From Methylocystis iwaonis (GTDB lineage Bacteria; Pseudomonadota; Alphaproteobacteria; Rhizobiales; Beijerinckiaceae): a stretch of DNA of 64,000 bases. Each line of letters begins with the position of its first letter. Position 1 is the first letter of the stretch. The stretch spans positions 62,001-126,000 of the forward strand of contig NZ_AP027142.1 of the NCBI RefSeq assembly GCF_027925385.1, in the 5' to 3' direction. Made by a program: the position numbers and the translations under genes. This document shows positions 45,031 through 55,103 of the stretch, piece after piece. The notes below the pieces were generated by a model, which was not told the origin of the DNA, searched no databases, and was given only the letters and a program-made list of their open reading frames with translations.

Positions 45031-45982
45031 ATGAGCGGGATCGACCACTCCGACGGCGAAGAGCCCGCCCCGCCCGATCCCTTCCGACGCCGCGAGCCGC
45101 TCCCGGAAGAGCGGCCGAAACCTCTCGATGACGACCCCGAAGCAGCGCAGCGGCTGGCGGCCCTGCTCGCGAGCCCAGCCTATCGAGAGGCCGACTCCGA
45201 CGTTGATTTTCTCGCGACCGGCGATGCGCGCGGCCCAAGACTCGGGCTCGATTATCTGAAGGCCGAGCTGCTGCTGCAGCGCCATGGGGTGACAGACACG
45301 ATCGTGGTCTGGGGCTCGACACGCATTGTTGAGCCCGGGGCGGCGCGACAACGGCTCGAGCATGCCGAGGCGGAAGCGACGGCGCGGCCGGATGCCCCGG
45401 AAGCCGCCCGTCGCGCCAGGACCGCCCAGCGATCGCTGAGAAGGCGCGTTTTTACGACATCGCGCGGGCGTTCGGCGGGATCGTGGGCGCGGCCGGGAAC
45501 CTTCCCGGCGAACGGCGCCTCGCCATCGTCACGGGCGGCGGGCCGGGAATCATGGAGGCGGCCAATCGCGGCGCATTCGACGCCGGGGCCGAGACCGGCG
45601 GGCTCAATATCGCCCTGCCGCGCGAGCAATATCCCAACCCCTACATCACGCCGGAGCTTTGCTTCCACTTCCATTATTTCGCGATGCGCAAGCTGCATTT
45701 CGTTTTGCGCGCCCGGGCGCTCGTCGCCTTCCCGGGCGGTTATGGGACGCTCGACGAAGTCTTCGAGACCCTCACCCTGTCGCAGACCCGCGTCTTGAAG
45801 CCGCTACCGATCGTTCTCGTCGGAGAGGCCTATTGGCGGCGTGTGTTCGATCCGGATTTCCTGATCGAGGAAGGGGTCATCGCCCCCGAGGATCGCGCTT
45901 TGTTCTGGTATGCGGAGAGCGCGCAGGAATTTGGGACGGTATCTTGCGCTGGTGGGAAAAGGCCAGCGAGCCGCTGATTTAG
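45031..45982 (+). pseudogene. LOG family (TIGR00730) protein, two frameshifts
   Basis: Starts [12 protein letters not shown] and runs in frame through [18 protein letters not shown]. At about 45410-45432 the frame must change to continue as [32 protein letters not shown] and the catalytic FPGGYGTLDEVFE. At about 45926-45934 a second change restores the normal ending WDGILRWWEKASEP. Both shifts fit loss of a single base. The family hydrolyses nucleotide 5'-monophosphates (cytokinin riboside in plants and bacteria). Either the gene is dead or the assembly has two base deletions here. Confidence 0.85.
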
Positions 45983-46103
45983 GCCGAACCAGCCGCCTCC
46001 GGGCGACGCGGCCCAGGTCGCCGCGTCATTGTATCGCCGCAGCTCGATCCCTATCTGTCGTCCCGGCGCGGCGCAGCGCCGCCCGTTTGAATGGAGAAGA
46101 CAG

Positions 46104-46463
46104 ATGAGCTGGCTCAAGGCAATTGTCGGCGGCGCCATCGGCGCAGAAGCGCTCAGCCTCATAAAGGATTACGTCGAAAAGCAGGGGGGCCTCGACGCCG
46201 TGGTCAAGCAGTTCCAGGAGGGCGGGTTCAAGCGTCAGGTCGATTCCTGGGTTTCCACCGGCAAGAACGAGGCGATCAACGCGATCGAGGTCGGTCAGGC
46301 CATCGGCATCGAGAACGTGAAGAAATTGGCGGCGAGCGCCGGCGTCGACATCAACAAGGCGCGCGACCTTCTCGCGCAATATCTCCCCGTGGCGATCGAT
46401 CAGGCGACGCCGGAGGGCAAGCTGCCCGCGCCCGGGACAGACGAAGCCAAAAAGGCGGATTGA
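46104..46463 (+). CDS. yidB: YidB-family (DUF937) protein
   Basis: 119 residues: LKAIVGGAIGAEALSLIKDY, GGLDAVVKQFQEGGF, VDSWVSTGKNEAI and DLLAQYLPVAIDQATPEGKLP, the complete DUF937 helical pattern. Role unknown. A terminator follows. Confidence 0.92.
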   Translation: MSWLKAIVGGAIGAEALSLIKDYVEKQGGLDAVVKQFQEGGFKRQVDSWVSTGKNEAINAIEVGQAIGIENVKKLAASAGVDINKARDLLAQYLPVAIDQATPEGKLPAPGTDEAKKAD

Positions 46464-47594
<1,131 letters not shown>

Positions 47595-47617
47595 GCCAAA
47601 CACGAAAGAGCGCGGCG

Positions 47618-48604
47618 ATGGCGGCGGCCTATGAGCGGATTTTAGTGACGGGCGGCGCCGGTTTCGTCGGCGCCCATCTCACCAACGCCCTGGTGGAAGC
47701 CTATCCCGGCGCCGCTCGCATGTTGCTTCTGCGCCCGGGCGAGGCGGGCGCGAACGCCGCCTTCGAGTCCACGACGGCTGATCTCCTCGACGAGGCCGCG
47801 ATCGACCGGCTCGTGGCGGAGCTGCGTCCCGATCTCATTGTCCATCTCGCGGGGCAGGCGTCCATCGGTCTCGCCGCGAGGGCGGCCGAGCACACCTGGC
47901 GTGTGAATTTCCACGGCTCATTCAGCCTCGCCGCGGCCATCGCGCAACATGCGCCGCGGGCCGTTACGCTCTTCTCATCCTCGGCGGCGATTTACGGCGC
48001 GAGCTTCCGCGACGGGATGCTCAATGAAGACGCACCACTGCGGCCGCTAGATATTTACAGCCGCTCCAAGGCGGCGGCCGAAGGCGCGCTCGCAGATATT
48101 CTCGGTCAGGAAGGACGGCTCATCGTCGTGCGCCCGGTCAATCATTCCGGCCCCGGCCAGAGGAATCACAACTTCGTCCTGTCCTCTTTCGCGTCACAGA
48201 TCGCGTCGATCGAGGCGGGCAAGTCGGAGCCGCACATCAGGGTCGGCGATCTCTCGAAGGAGCGGGACTTCCTCGACGTACGCGACGTGGTCGACGCCTA
48301 TATGCGTCTGATCGCCCGCGCCCACGACCTCCCCGAGCGCGTCTCGACCTTCAATATCGGCTCGGGCGAGGCGCGCACGATCGCATCTCTTCTGGATGAA
48401 TTGCGCGCCATGGCGCGACGCCCATTCGACGTCGAGGTCGACCCGCACTTGCTGCGCCCCTCCTCGACGGATATCGCCGCGATCGCCTGCGACGCCTCCA
48501 AGCTGCGCGCCGCGACGGGCTGGGCCCCGCGCTACACGGCGAATGACATGCTGCGCGTGCTGCTGGAAGAATGGCGCGCGAAATACGCAGGCGTCGAGGC
48601 ATGA
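47618..48604 (+). CDS. rmd: GDP-4-keto-6-deoxymannose reductase-like SDR
   Basis: 328 residues. NAD(P) motif LVTGGAGFVGAHL, HLAGQASIG, catalytic YSRSKAAAE and VRPVNHSGPGQRNHNFV are as in Rmd, which reduces the Gmd product to GDP-D-rhamnose; GDP-6-deoxytalose is an alternative. It begins 23 bases after gmd and overlaps the next gene by 4 bases (ATGA). Confidence 0.85.
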   Translation: MAAAYERILVTGGAGFVGAHLTNALVEAYPGAARMLLLRPGEAGANAAFESTTADLLDEAAIDRLVAELRPDLIVHLAGQASIGLAARAAEHTWRVNFHGSFSLAAAIAQHAPRAVTLFSSSAAIYGASFRDGMLNEDAPLRPLDIYSRSKAAAEGALADILGQEGRLIVVRPVNHSGPGQRNHNFVLSSFASQIASIEAGKSEPHIRVGDLSKERDFLDVRDVVDAYMRLIARAHDLPERVSTFNIGSGEARTIASLLDELRAMARRPFDVEVDPHLLRPSSTDIAAIACDASKLRAATGWAPRYTANDMLRVLLEEWRAKYAGVEA

Positions 48605-50043
48605 GCGAGGAGTCCTCAAAGGACAAAGAGCGCATCCGCCTCCTCGAATTTCAGCTCGATTATCTCCGCGCAGAGCTTCTGCACCTTACTCATGAACGCT
48701 ATCGGCTGACCTATTCGGTCTCCGGCCACGTCTATCGCTTTTTGCGGCCGGTCGAGCAACGGCTCGCCGACGCCGGCGCGGCGATCGCCGCCTATTTCCG
48801 GCCACAGGCCGAGAAAGCGCCTGCGCAGGCCGAGACGTCGCTTCCCATAACGGCCTCGACGCCGACCTTGCCGGCCCGGCGGCTCCTCATCGACGTGACC
48901 GGCACGGTCAAGCGTGACGCAGGCACGGGCATACAGCGCGTGGTCAAGGAAGTCGCGCGCGCCTGCCATTCCAGCGCGAGCTTCGACATCCCGGCTTTCG
49001 CCGTGCGCTGCGAGAACGGCAAGCTCTATACGGCCAACGCCTTTACGGCCGCCCTCGGCGGCGCGGAGACGGGCGACGACGTCGAAGTCGCCATCGCGCC
49101 CGGCGATCGCTTCCTGATGCTCTCGGACAGTTGGAACGCTTTCGAGGAGCTCACCCGGACCACAGGCGCGCCTGAAGGCGCGCGGTCCATTTTCGAGCGC
49201 ATCCGCGCGAACGGCGGCGAGATCGTCACCTGCATTTTCGACCTCATCCCCGAGCTTTACCCACACGCCTGTCACGAGGTGACGGTGCCGCGCTATCGCG
49301 CCTGGCTGCGCAAGGCGCTTCTCGAAAGCGACGCCTTTCTCGCCATCTCCCGCACGGTCGCCGAGGAACTCGCGGACTATATCGCTGCAGAGGGCCTACC
49401 CCATCGGCCGGGCCTGAAGATCGGCTGGTTCCAATGCGGCGCCGATCTCGCTGCGCCGCCGACGGCCACGCCGCGGGAGAAGATCGCCGCCGCCATCTCT
49501 GGAGACGCGCCCGCTTTCCTGATGGTCGGCACGATCGAGCCGCGCAAGGGGCACCGGATCGCGCTGCAGGCTTTCGACGCCCTGTGGCGCTCGGGCGTCG
49601 ATCTGCGATTGATTGTCGTCGGCCGGCGCGGCTGGTTTGAGGAGGCGATCGCCGCCGGGATGGAAAACCATCCGGAGTTCGGCCGACGTCTCTTCTGGTT
49701 CAGCGACGTCGATGACGGCGAGCTCTCCTACCTTTACCGCCACGCCCGGGCGCTGCTCCTGCCCTCCTATGCCGAAGGGTTCGGATTGCCGATCGTCGAA
49801 GCGGCCCAGCACGGCCGCCCCGCCATCTGCAGCGACATCCCCGTATTCCGGGAGGTCGGAGGCGACGGCGCGATCTATTTCCGCGTCAACGACCCTGATG
49901 CGATTGCCGAGGCGATGCGCGCCTTCCTGGCGGGCCGGCTCCCCGCCGATCCGGCCAGGACGCTCAACGTCTCCTGGGCGGATGCAGCGCGGCGCATCGT
50001 CGCGGTCGTCGCGCGCGAGGATTGGCTGACGCGCCTGCCCTGA
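48601..50043 (+). CDS. GT4-family glycosyltransferase of the 6-deoxysugar operon
   Basis: 480 residues. The N-terminal 80 residues form a coiled-coil-like extension (RIRLLEFQLDYLRAELL). The GT-B part begins RLLIDVTGTVKRDAGTGIQR and has FLMVGTIEPRKGHRIALQAF and the donor motif LPSYAEGFGLPIVEAAQHGRP. Overlap with rmd (ATGA) indicates translational coupling, so it probably transfers the deoxyhexose made by gmd and rmd. Confidence 0.88.
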   Translation: MSEESSKDKERIRLLEFQLDYLRAELLHLTHERYRLTYSVSGHVYRFLRPVEQRLADAGAAIAAYFRPQAEKAPAQAETSLPITASTPTLPARRLLIDVTGTVKRDAGTGIQRVVKEVARACHSSASFDIPAFAVRCENGKLYTANAFTAALGGAETGDDVEVAIAPGDRFLMLSDSWNAFEELTRTTGAPEGARSIFERIRANGGEIVTCIFDLIPELYPHACHEVTVPRYRAWLRKALLESDAFLAISRTVAEELADYIAAEGLPHRPGLKIGWFQCGADLAAPPTATPREKIAAAISGDAPAFLMVGTIEPRKGHRIALQAFDALWRSGVDLRLIVVGRRGWFEEAIAAGMENHPEFGRRLFWFSDVDDGELSYLYRHARALLLPSYAEGFGLPIVEAAQHGRPAICSDIPVFREVGGDGAIYFRVNDPDAIAEAMRAFLAGRLPADPARTLNVSWADAARRIVAVVAREDWLTRLP

Positions 50044-50164
50044 CCGCGCCCTTGGTTTCGGTAGGCGCAAAAGCATGTTAGAGAGGCGACAATGGGCCGC
50101 GCGCAACGACAAAGCGCGGCTTTTTCGCGCCGCTCGGCGCCGCCGACCAAGGGGACCAACGCTC

Positions 50165-50695
50165 ATGGCGTTAAACATTCCGTTCATCAACGATCCGACG
50201 CCGAGGACGGTCCTCAAAATGCTCAATCTAGAGGCGTCGCAGCTCTCGCTCCCTGACTCGGAGCAACTGATGAAGGGCGCGCTCGCCGCCTATGTCGTGC
50301 TACAGATCGGCGCGCAATATTTCTCCCATTCGCTGCCGGTGAGCATTTTCTACGGCCTCTCCACCGCGGCCGTGCTTTACGGCGCGACGCTGCTCCTGCT
50401 CCGCTACCTCAAGCAGGAGGACAGATTCATCAAGACCGTGAGCGCCTTGGCGATCCTGGGCGCCGTCGGGGCGGGCGCCTATATCGTCATGCATTTCATC
50501 GTCGGCGTCGCGCTGCCGCCGCCGCTGCCGACCGAACGCCTGACACGTTTCCTGCTGTTCCCGATCATCATCTGGCTCGTCTTCATTTACGCCTTCCTGT
50601 TCCGGCATGTGGCGCTGCGGCCGATCCCGGCCTTTGTGACGGCCTCTGTCTATGTGCTGATCATCGAGATCGTTCTGTCGTCCGTGAAATTCTAA
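50165..50695 (+). CDS. Integral membrane protein of unknown function
   Basis: 176 residues with four predicted membrane segments (AAYVVLQIGAQYF region, FYGLSTAAVLYGATLLLL, VSALAILGAVGAGAYIVMHF and FLLFPIIIWLVFIYAFLF). I do not recognise a named family. It is followed by a terminator; it may be co-transcribed with the glycosyltransferase 120 bases upstream. Confidence 0.75.
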   Translation: MALNIPFINDPTPRTVLKMLNLEASQLSLPDSEQLMKGALAAYVVLQIGAQYFSHSLPVSIFYGLSTAAVLYGATLLLLRYLKQEDRFIKTVSALAILGAVGAGAYIVMHFIVGVALPPPLPTERLTRFLLFPIIIWLVFIYAFLFRHVALRPIPAFVTASVYVLIIEIVLSSVKF

Positions 50696-50720
50696 AGAAC
50701 GACCGACCGAAGAGAGCCTC

Positions 50721-50754
50721 AGGCGCCCGCGCTCAGTCGCGGACGCCTTTTTTG
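50721..50754 (+). terminator. Rho-independent terminator
   Basis: GGCG-C-CCGCG pairs with CGCGG-A-CGCC around a 6-base loop, then TTTTTTG. Confidence 0.85.
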
Positions 50755-50876
50755 TTTATAAAGAAGACGGAAACCATGCTGGCGGATTAAGCCGCCATTA
50801 AGCATGATCGATCATTCTTCCTTCATTCCCGAGCGTGGCCGTCGCGCCCGTTCGGTCTCGACCAAGGAAGATAGCA

Positions 50877-51731
50877 ATGGTTCGCCCGTTTTTGCGCGCC
50901 CGCGCGACGATCGCCACCGCGCTGCTGGGCGCGCTTATCGCGCCAGCGACGCAGGCCGCGGACTTTCCAGCCATTCAACCGCAGCAATTCGTCGAGGAAG
51001 GCCCTGTGGAATGGGGCTCGAACTGGTATTTGCGGGGCGATCTGGGCATCGCTCGCACCACGCCGACCGAGCTCAACGGCGTCACCTTGTCGAACAGCTT
51101 TCCCAACAATTGGACCATCGGTCTCGGCGGCGGCTACAAATTCAATGATTTTCTGCGCGCCGACGTGACGGTCGACTACGAGAGCCTCTATCAGAAGAGC
51201 GGCGTGCGCAACGATATCGGGCTACCTTGCACGATCGGGCTCTATCAGCCCAATCCCCTCGGCGATCCCGGGCTGGTCAATCCCATCTACTCGGCCTGTT
51301 TTCCCTGGGTCAGAAACAGAACCGAGTCGATGCTCACCCTGGCCAACGCCTATATCGACTTGGGCAATTGGTGGGGTTTCACGCCTTACGTCGGCGCCGG
51401 CGTCGGCCTCAACGTGCTTTACCAGAGAGTGTCGTCCAACTGGTATATGTATAATGGCGTCCCTTATGCGGGCGTGACCTACACAGACCCCCGCACCAAC
51501 GCCACTTACATGGCCAATTGGGACACGAAATACCAGGACACCTATGTTCGCTTCGCCTATGCCTTCATGGGCGGATTTTCCTACGACATCGACAACCATT
51601 GGAAGATCGACGTCGGCTACCGTTACGCGAATATGGGCAAAATCACCGGCGTCGACCGCTACAACAACGTGGTTTCCACTAATCTGATCAGCCAGCAAGT
51701 CCGCATGGGCTTCCGCTATGTGATCGACTAG
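50877..51731 (+). CDS. Outer-membrane beta-barrel protein
   Basis: 284 residues. The signal peptide ends IAPATQAAD; the mature chain has alternating strands typical of small Omp25/OmpW-like barrels (WYLRGDLGIART, WTIGLGGGYKFND, WWGFTPYVGAGVGLNV, WKIDVGYRYANMGKI) and ends in the aromatic-poor VRMGFRYVID. The ATG at 50877 follows AAGGAAG. A terminator follows at 51766. Role unknown, perhaps a porin or surface antigen. Confidence 0.88.
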   Translation: MVRPFLRARATIATALLGALIAPATQAADFPAIQPQQFVEEGPVEWGSNWYLRGDLGIARTTPTELNGVTLSNSFPNNWTIGLGGGYKFNDFLRADVTVDYESLYQKSGVRNDIGLPCTIGLYQPNPLGDPGLVNPIYSACFPWVRNRTESMLTLANAYIDLGNWWGFTPYVGAGVGLNVLYQRVSSNWYMYNGVPYAGVTYTDPRTNATYMANWDTKYQDTYVRFAYAFMGGFSYDIDNHWKIDVGYRYANMGKITGVDRYNNVVSTNLISQQVRMGFRYVID

Positions 51732-51765
51732 CTAGGCGCGCCGGTCGCACGATGTTAAACAGGCG

Positions 51766-51795
51766 CCGGCCGCCCGTAAGGGTCGGCCGGTTTTA
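51766..51795 (+). terminator. Rho-independent terminator after the barrel gene
   Basis: CCGGCCG (51766-51772) pairs with CGGCCGG (51784-51790), followed by TTTTACTTTT. Confidence 0.8.
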
Positions 51796-51823
51796 CTTTT
51801 GGCGCCCATACCCGGATCGCTCT

Positions 51824-52822
51824 ATGACCACTCTCGATGTTCTCGGCATTGGCAACGCCATCGTCGACACTCTTTCCCGCGCAGATGACGACGTGCTGGT
51901 CGGCGCCGGGCTGATCAAGGGCTCCATGGCGCTTGTCGATGAACAGCGCGCCGACGCGCTCTACGAGCTGATGGGGCCGACGACGGTCATCTCGGGCGGC
52001 TCGGCCGCCAACACCATGGCGGGCCTCGCCAGTCTCGGCGCCAAGTCCGGCTTCGTCGGCAAGGTGAAGGATGACGCTGCGGGCCGTGAATTCACCCATG
52101 ACATTCGCAAGGCCGGCGTCGTCTTCGACACGCCGCACGCGACCGACGGCGCCGCCACGGCGCGCTGCCTGATCTTCGTGACGCCCGACGGCCAGCGCAC
52201 GATGAATACCTTTCTGGGGGCCTGCCAGGCGCTGCAGCCGGAGGATATCGACGAAACCGCAGTCGCGGGCGCGAAAATCCTCTATATGGAAGGCTATCTT
52301 TGGGACCCGCCGGGCGCGAAGCAGGCCTTTCTGCGCGCCGCGAAAGTCTCCCGCGCCCATGGCCGCACGGTGGCGCTGAGCCTCTCCGATTCCTTCTGCG
52401 TCGATCGCTATCGCGCCGAATTCCTCTCGCTGATTCGCGACCGCGTCGTTGATATTCTCTTCGCCAATGAAAGCGAACTGCACGCGCTTTACGAAACGGC
52501 GGATTTCGACGCGGCCCTCGCGGCGCTACGCGCCGAAAAGGGCCTGCTCGGCGTCGTCACCCGCTCGGAAAAGGGCTGCGTCGTCACGAGCGAGGGCAAG
52601 GTGATCGCCGCGCCCGCCTTTTCGGTCGAGGAAGTCGTCGACACGACCGGCGCCGGCGACCTCTTCGCCGCGGGCTTCCTCGCCGGCTACGCCAGGGACC
52701 TGCCGCATGAGCGCAGCGCCGCGCTCGGCGCGATGGCCGCCGCCGAGATTATCTCGCATGTCGGCGCGCGCCCCCAGAAGAACCTGCTGCAGCTCGCGCG
52801 CGACAACGGCATCATGGCGTAA
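51824..52822 (+). CDS. PfkB-family carbohydrate/adenosine kinase
   Basis: 332 residues. The N-terminus DVLGIGNAIVDTL and ISGGSAANTMAGLASLG are the PfkB signature 1 region; VVDTTGAGDLFAAGFLAGYA is signature 2 with the catalytic Asp. The sequence resembles alphaproteobacterial enzymes annotated as adenosine kinase. Substrate is not certain from sequence. Confidence 0.9.
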   Translation: MTTLDVLGIGNAIVDTLSRADDDVLVGAGLIKGSMALVDEQRADALYELMGPTTVISGGSAANTMAGLASLGAKSGFVGKVKDDAAGREFTHDIRKAGVVFDTPHATDGAATARCLIFVTPDGQRTMNTFLGACQALQPEDIDETAVAGAKILYMEGYLWDPPGAKQAFLRAAKVSRAHGRTVALSLSDSFCVDRYRAEFLSLIRDRVVDILFANESELHALYETADFDAALAALRAEKGLLGVVTRSEKGCVVTSEGKVIAAPAFSVEEVVDTTGAGDLFAAGFLAGYARDLPHERSAALGAMAAAEIISHVGARPQKNLLQLARDNGIMA

Positions 52823-52850
52823 AGCCGCTACAAACATCCCGGAGGAAAAA

Positions 52851-53294
52851 ATGCGCTTTTTCTCGAAGACTTTTGCGGTCGCGATCCTTGCCGCCGCGGC
52901 GGGCCTCGCCGTCGCGCCGGCCACTGTCCGCGCCGAGCCAGAGACCACGCTCACGGCGAGCGGGCTGAAATATATCGACACGAAGCCGGGAACCGGCGCC
53001 TCGCCGAAGATCGGCCAGAACGTCACCGTTCACTACACCGGCTGGCTCTATGTGAACGGCGCCAAGGGCAAGAAATTCGACAGCTCGCGCGATCGGGGAG
53101 AGCCCTTCGATTTTCCGCTCGGCATGGGCCAGGTCATCAAGGGCTGGGACGAGGGCGTCGAGACCATGAAGGTCGGCGGCAAGCGCACGCTGATCATCCC
53201 GCCGGAGCTCGGCTATGGCGCGCGCGCCATGGGCAACGCCATTCCGGCCAATTCCTGGCTGATTTTCGACGTCGAACTGCTCGGCGTGAAGTAA
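52851..53294 (+). CDS. FKBP-type peptidyl-prolyl isomerase, exported
   Basis: 147 residues with a signal peptide ending ATVRAEP and one FKBP domain: VTVHYTGWLYVNGAKGKKFDSS, FDFPLGMGQVIKGWDEGVE and IIPPELGYGARAMG. It is a periplasmic folding catalyst. It starts 28 bases after the kinase with a strong GGAGGAA site, so the two may share a transcript. Confidence 0.93.
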   Translation: MRFFSKTFAVAILAAAAGLAVAPATVRAEPETTLTASGLKYIDTKPGTGASPKIGQNVTVHYTGWLYVNGAKGKKFDSSRDRGEPFDFPLGMGQVIKGWDEGVETMKVGGKRTLIIPPELGYGARAMGNAIPANSWLIFDVELLGVK

Positions 53295-53341
53295 GCGTTC
53301 CTACTATTTCCGTTTGAACAGCTCGCATTGGGGCACTGTCA

Positions 53342-53371
53342 TTCCCGGCGGGCTGAAAGCCCGACCGGGAA
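53342..53371. repeat. Short hairpin repeat downstream of the FKBP gene
   Basis: TTCCCGG-CGGGCT and AGCCCG-A-CCGGGAA pair across GAA. No U-tract follows, so it is more likely a repeat than a terminator. Confidence 0.6.
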
Positions 53372-53407
53372 TCCAGAGCCGCAAGAGCGCTGGCTTTACT
53401 CAGAGCC

Positions 53408-53479
53408 CGTCATTGCGAGCGAAGCGAAGCAATCCAGGCCCTGGATTGCTTCGTCGGCGCCGCCTCCTCGCAATGACGG
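53408..53479. repeat. Dispersed palindromic repeat (CGTCATTGCG type)
   Basis: CGTCATTGCGAGCGAAGCG and CTCGCAATGACGG arms with CAATCCAGG/CCTGGATTG inside. Same family as the elements at 31041 and 43182. Confidence 0.85.
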
Positions 53480-53581
53480 CGGTGAGTCCCCGTGTGTCCA
53501 ATCGGCGCGCGCGTCGGGGATGGCGCCGTTGGCCTCAACTTCGCATACGCCGTTCGGTCCCTATTTTCGTGAGCCGAACGG

Positions 53582-54055
53582 ATGAGCGCCACCCTCGATC
53601 TCAGCGACGCGCTGCAAACATTCCTTGCGGAACAGGGATTCCCTCGCGACGCCGTCAATGTCTTCAACAAGGACAAAGCGACGCCGCTGATGCTCGCGGT
53701 CCGGCTCGCGCCCCCAGCCCTGGCGCGCGAGCTGCTTGCCGCCGGCGCCGACATCCACGCCGAGAACGCTGACGGCAACCAGGCCCTGTGGCTTGCCTGC
53801 GTCGGCGAGAATGCGGAAAACATCAGGCTTCTCATCGAAGCCGGAGCCGACATTCAGCACGTCAACTGCACGGGCGCGACCCCGCTGATGTTCTCCGCCT
53901 CGTCGGGCCGAGCCAGGGCCGTGGCGCAGCTCCTGGCGGCGGGCGCCGATCCGGCGTTCGAGACGGGTCTCGGGCTGACGGCGCTCGACATGGCCTCGAC
54001 GCAAGAGTGCCTGACGCTGATGCGCGATTCGGTTCGGCGCCGGAAAAAGCCCTAG
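53582..54055 (+). CDS. Ankyrin-repeat protein
   Basis: 157 residues with about three ankyrin repeats: KATPLMLAVRLAPPALARELLAAGADIH, QALWLACVGENAENIRLLIEAGADI and ATPLMFSASSGRARAVAQLLAAGAD (shown in part). A likely cytoplasmic protein-binding module. No signal peptide is seen and the partner is unknown. Confidence 0.88.
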   Translation: MSATLDLSDALQTFLAEQGFPRDAVNVFNKDKATPLMLAVRLAPPALARELLAAGADIHAENADGNQALWLACVGENAENIRLLIEAGADIQHVNCTGATPLMFSASSGRARAVAQLLAAGADPAFETGLGLTALDMASTQECLTLMRDSVRRRKKP

Positions 54056-54062
54056 ATCAGCC

Positions 54063-54335
54063 TCACGGGCAACGTGTCTTCACGGTCACGCCGTCGCGAT
54101 AGAGGAAATATTCGACGCAGGAACGGTCGTTGACCAGAACCGGCCGCTTGCCGATCTCCGCCGCCTTGAGAAAATCGAGAGGCGTCGTGCGCCCCTTGCC
54201 GTCCCAATCCATCTCCGCCCAGCCGTAGCCTGCCTGCCAGGCCGAAAACACCCTCGCGGACAGGAAGAAGACCGGGATGACGAGGATCGCCAAAATGCTC
54301 GTAACAATCAGGCGCTTGCCGAAGGGAGATGACAT
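54063..54335 (-). CDS. Small membrane-anchored protein, unknown
   Basis: 90 residues with one N-terminal membrane segment (VTSILAILVIPVFFLSARVF) and a polar periplasmic part with two cysteines (DRSCVEYF, VKTRCP) that could form a disulfide. It converges on the ankyrin gene with a 7-base gap. No family recognised. Confidence 0.65.
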   Translation of the reverse strand: MSSPFGKRLIVTSILAILVIPVFFLSARVFSAWQAGYGWAEMDWDGKGRTTPLDFLKAAEIGKRPVLVNDRSCVEYFLYRDGVTVKTRCP

Positions 54336-54530
54336 GGCGCGCTCCTCCTGCGCCGCGGAAGGCGGCGTTCCTCTTATGATAGCGCTGCTGCTGAAACGGC
54401 TACAATCCAGATAGCCCAGGCTCCGCGCTCGTGCATCAGAATGTTGCAGACGCGCAACGGCGGCGGCTTATTTGGTTACGCTTTCGTTTAGCGAATTGAC
54501 AGTCTGACGGCGGGCCGTAGACAGTAAATT

Positions 54531-54944
54531 ATGCGGCATTTTTACGACCAGATGACGGACTGCCTGCGCGCGTATCGCGCGCAAGCGATCATTTGTCTGG
54601 CCATGCTGCAAGTGATCGCCTTTCTCTTGTCGCCTTTCGGCGCAAGCCACGTCCAGAGCGATGCGCCGGGCGTTTCGCTGGCCGCGACGCAAGTGATTTG
54701 CGCGAACGACACAGACAGCGGCGATCGAACGCATTCCGACCATCAGCACGAATGCGTCCTTTGCTCCACCAGCAGCCGCGATCACTGGAGCGCCGCGGTC
54801 GCTTTATTCGCGGTTGTCGCCGTTGTGCTCTCTCCGGGCGACGACGAGTCGGCGCTCCCGATAACTACGCAGGACTCTGCCTCGCGACCGTCGCTTCGAT
54901 CGCGAATGACGCTGACGCGCGGGCCCCCGGCTTACTTCTCCTGA
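54531..54944 (+). CDS. DUF2946-like protein with a His/Cys motif
   Basis: 137 residues. An N-terminal membrane segment (AIICLAMLQVIAFLLSPFG), the motif HSDHQHECVLCSTSSRDH and a second hydrophobic segment resemble DUF2946 proteins, which often precede TonB-dependent receptors in metal-related loci. The His/Cys cluster could bind copper or another metal. It lies 160 bases before the TonB receptor. Confidence 0.6.
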   Translation: MRHFYDQMTDCLRAYRAQAIICLAMLQVIAFLLSPFGASHVQSDAPGVSLAATQVICANDTDSGDRTHSDHQHECVLCSTSSRDHWSAAVALFAVVAVVLSPGDDESALPITTQDSASRPSLRSRMTLTRGPPAYFS

Positions 54945-55103
54945 TATTTCGCGCGAAACGCCCGCGTATATAAGCGCGGCCTTCCTATCCCGTCCCCTCC
55001 ACGTCGCAGACGAAGGCGCAGCGCATATGTGCGCTGGCGGCGATCGTCACACGAGCATTTCAGCGCGCCTCGAGACCTGACCTAACCTGAAGGAATTTGA
55101 TCC

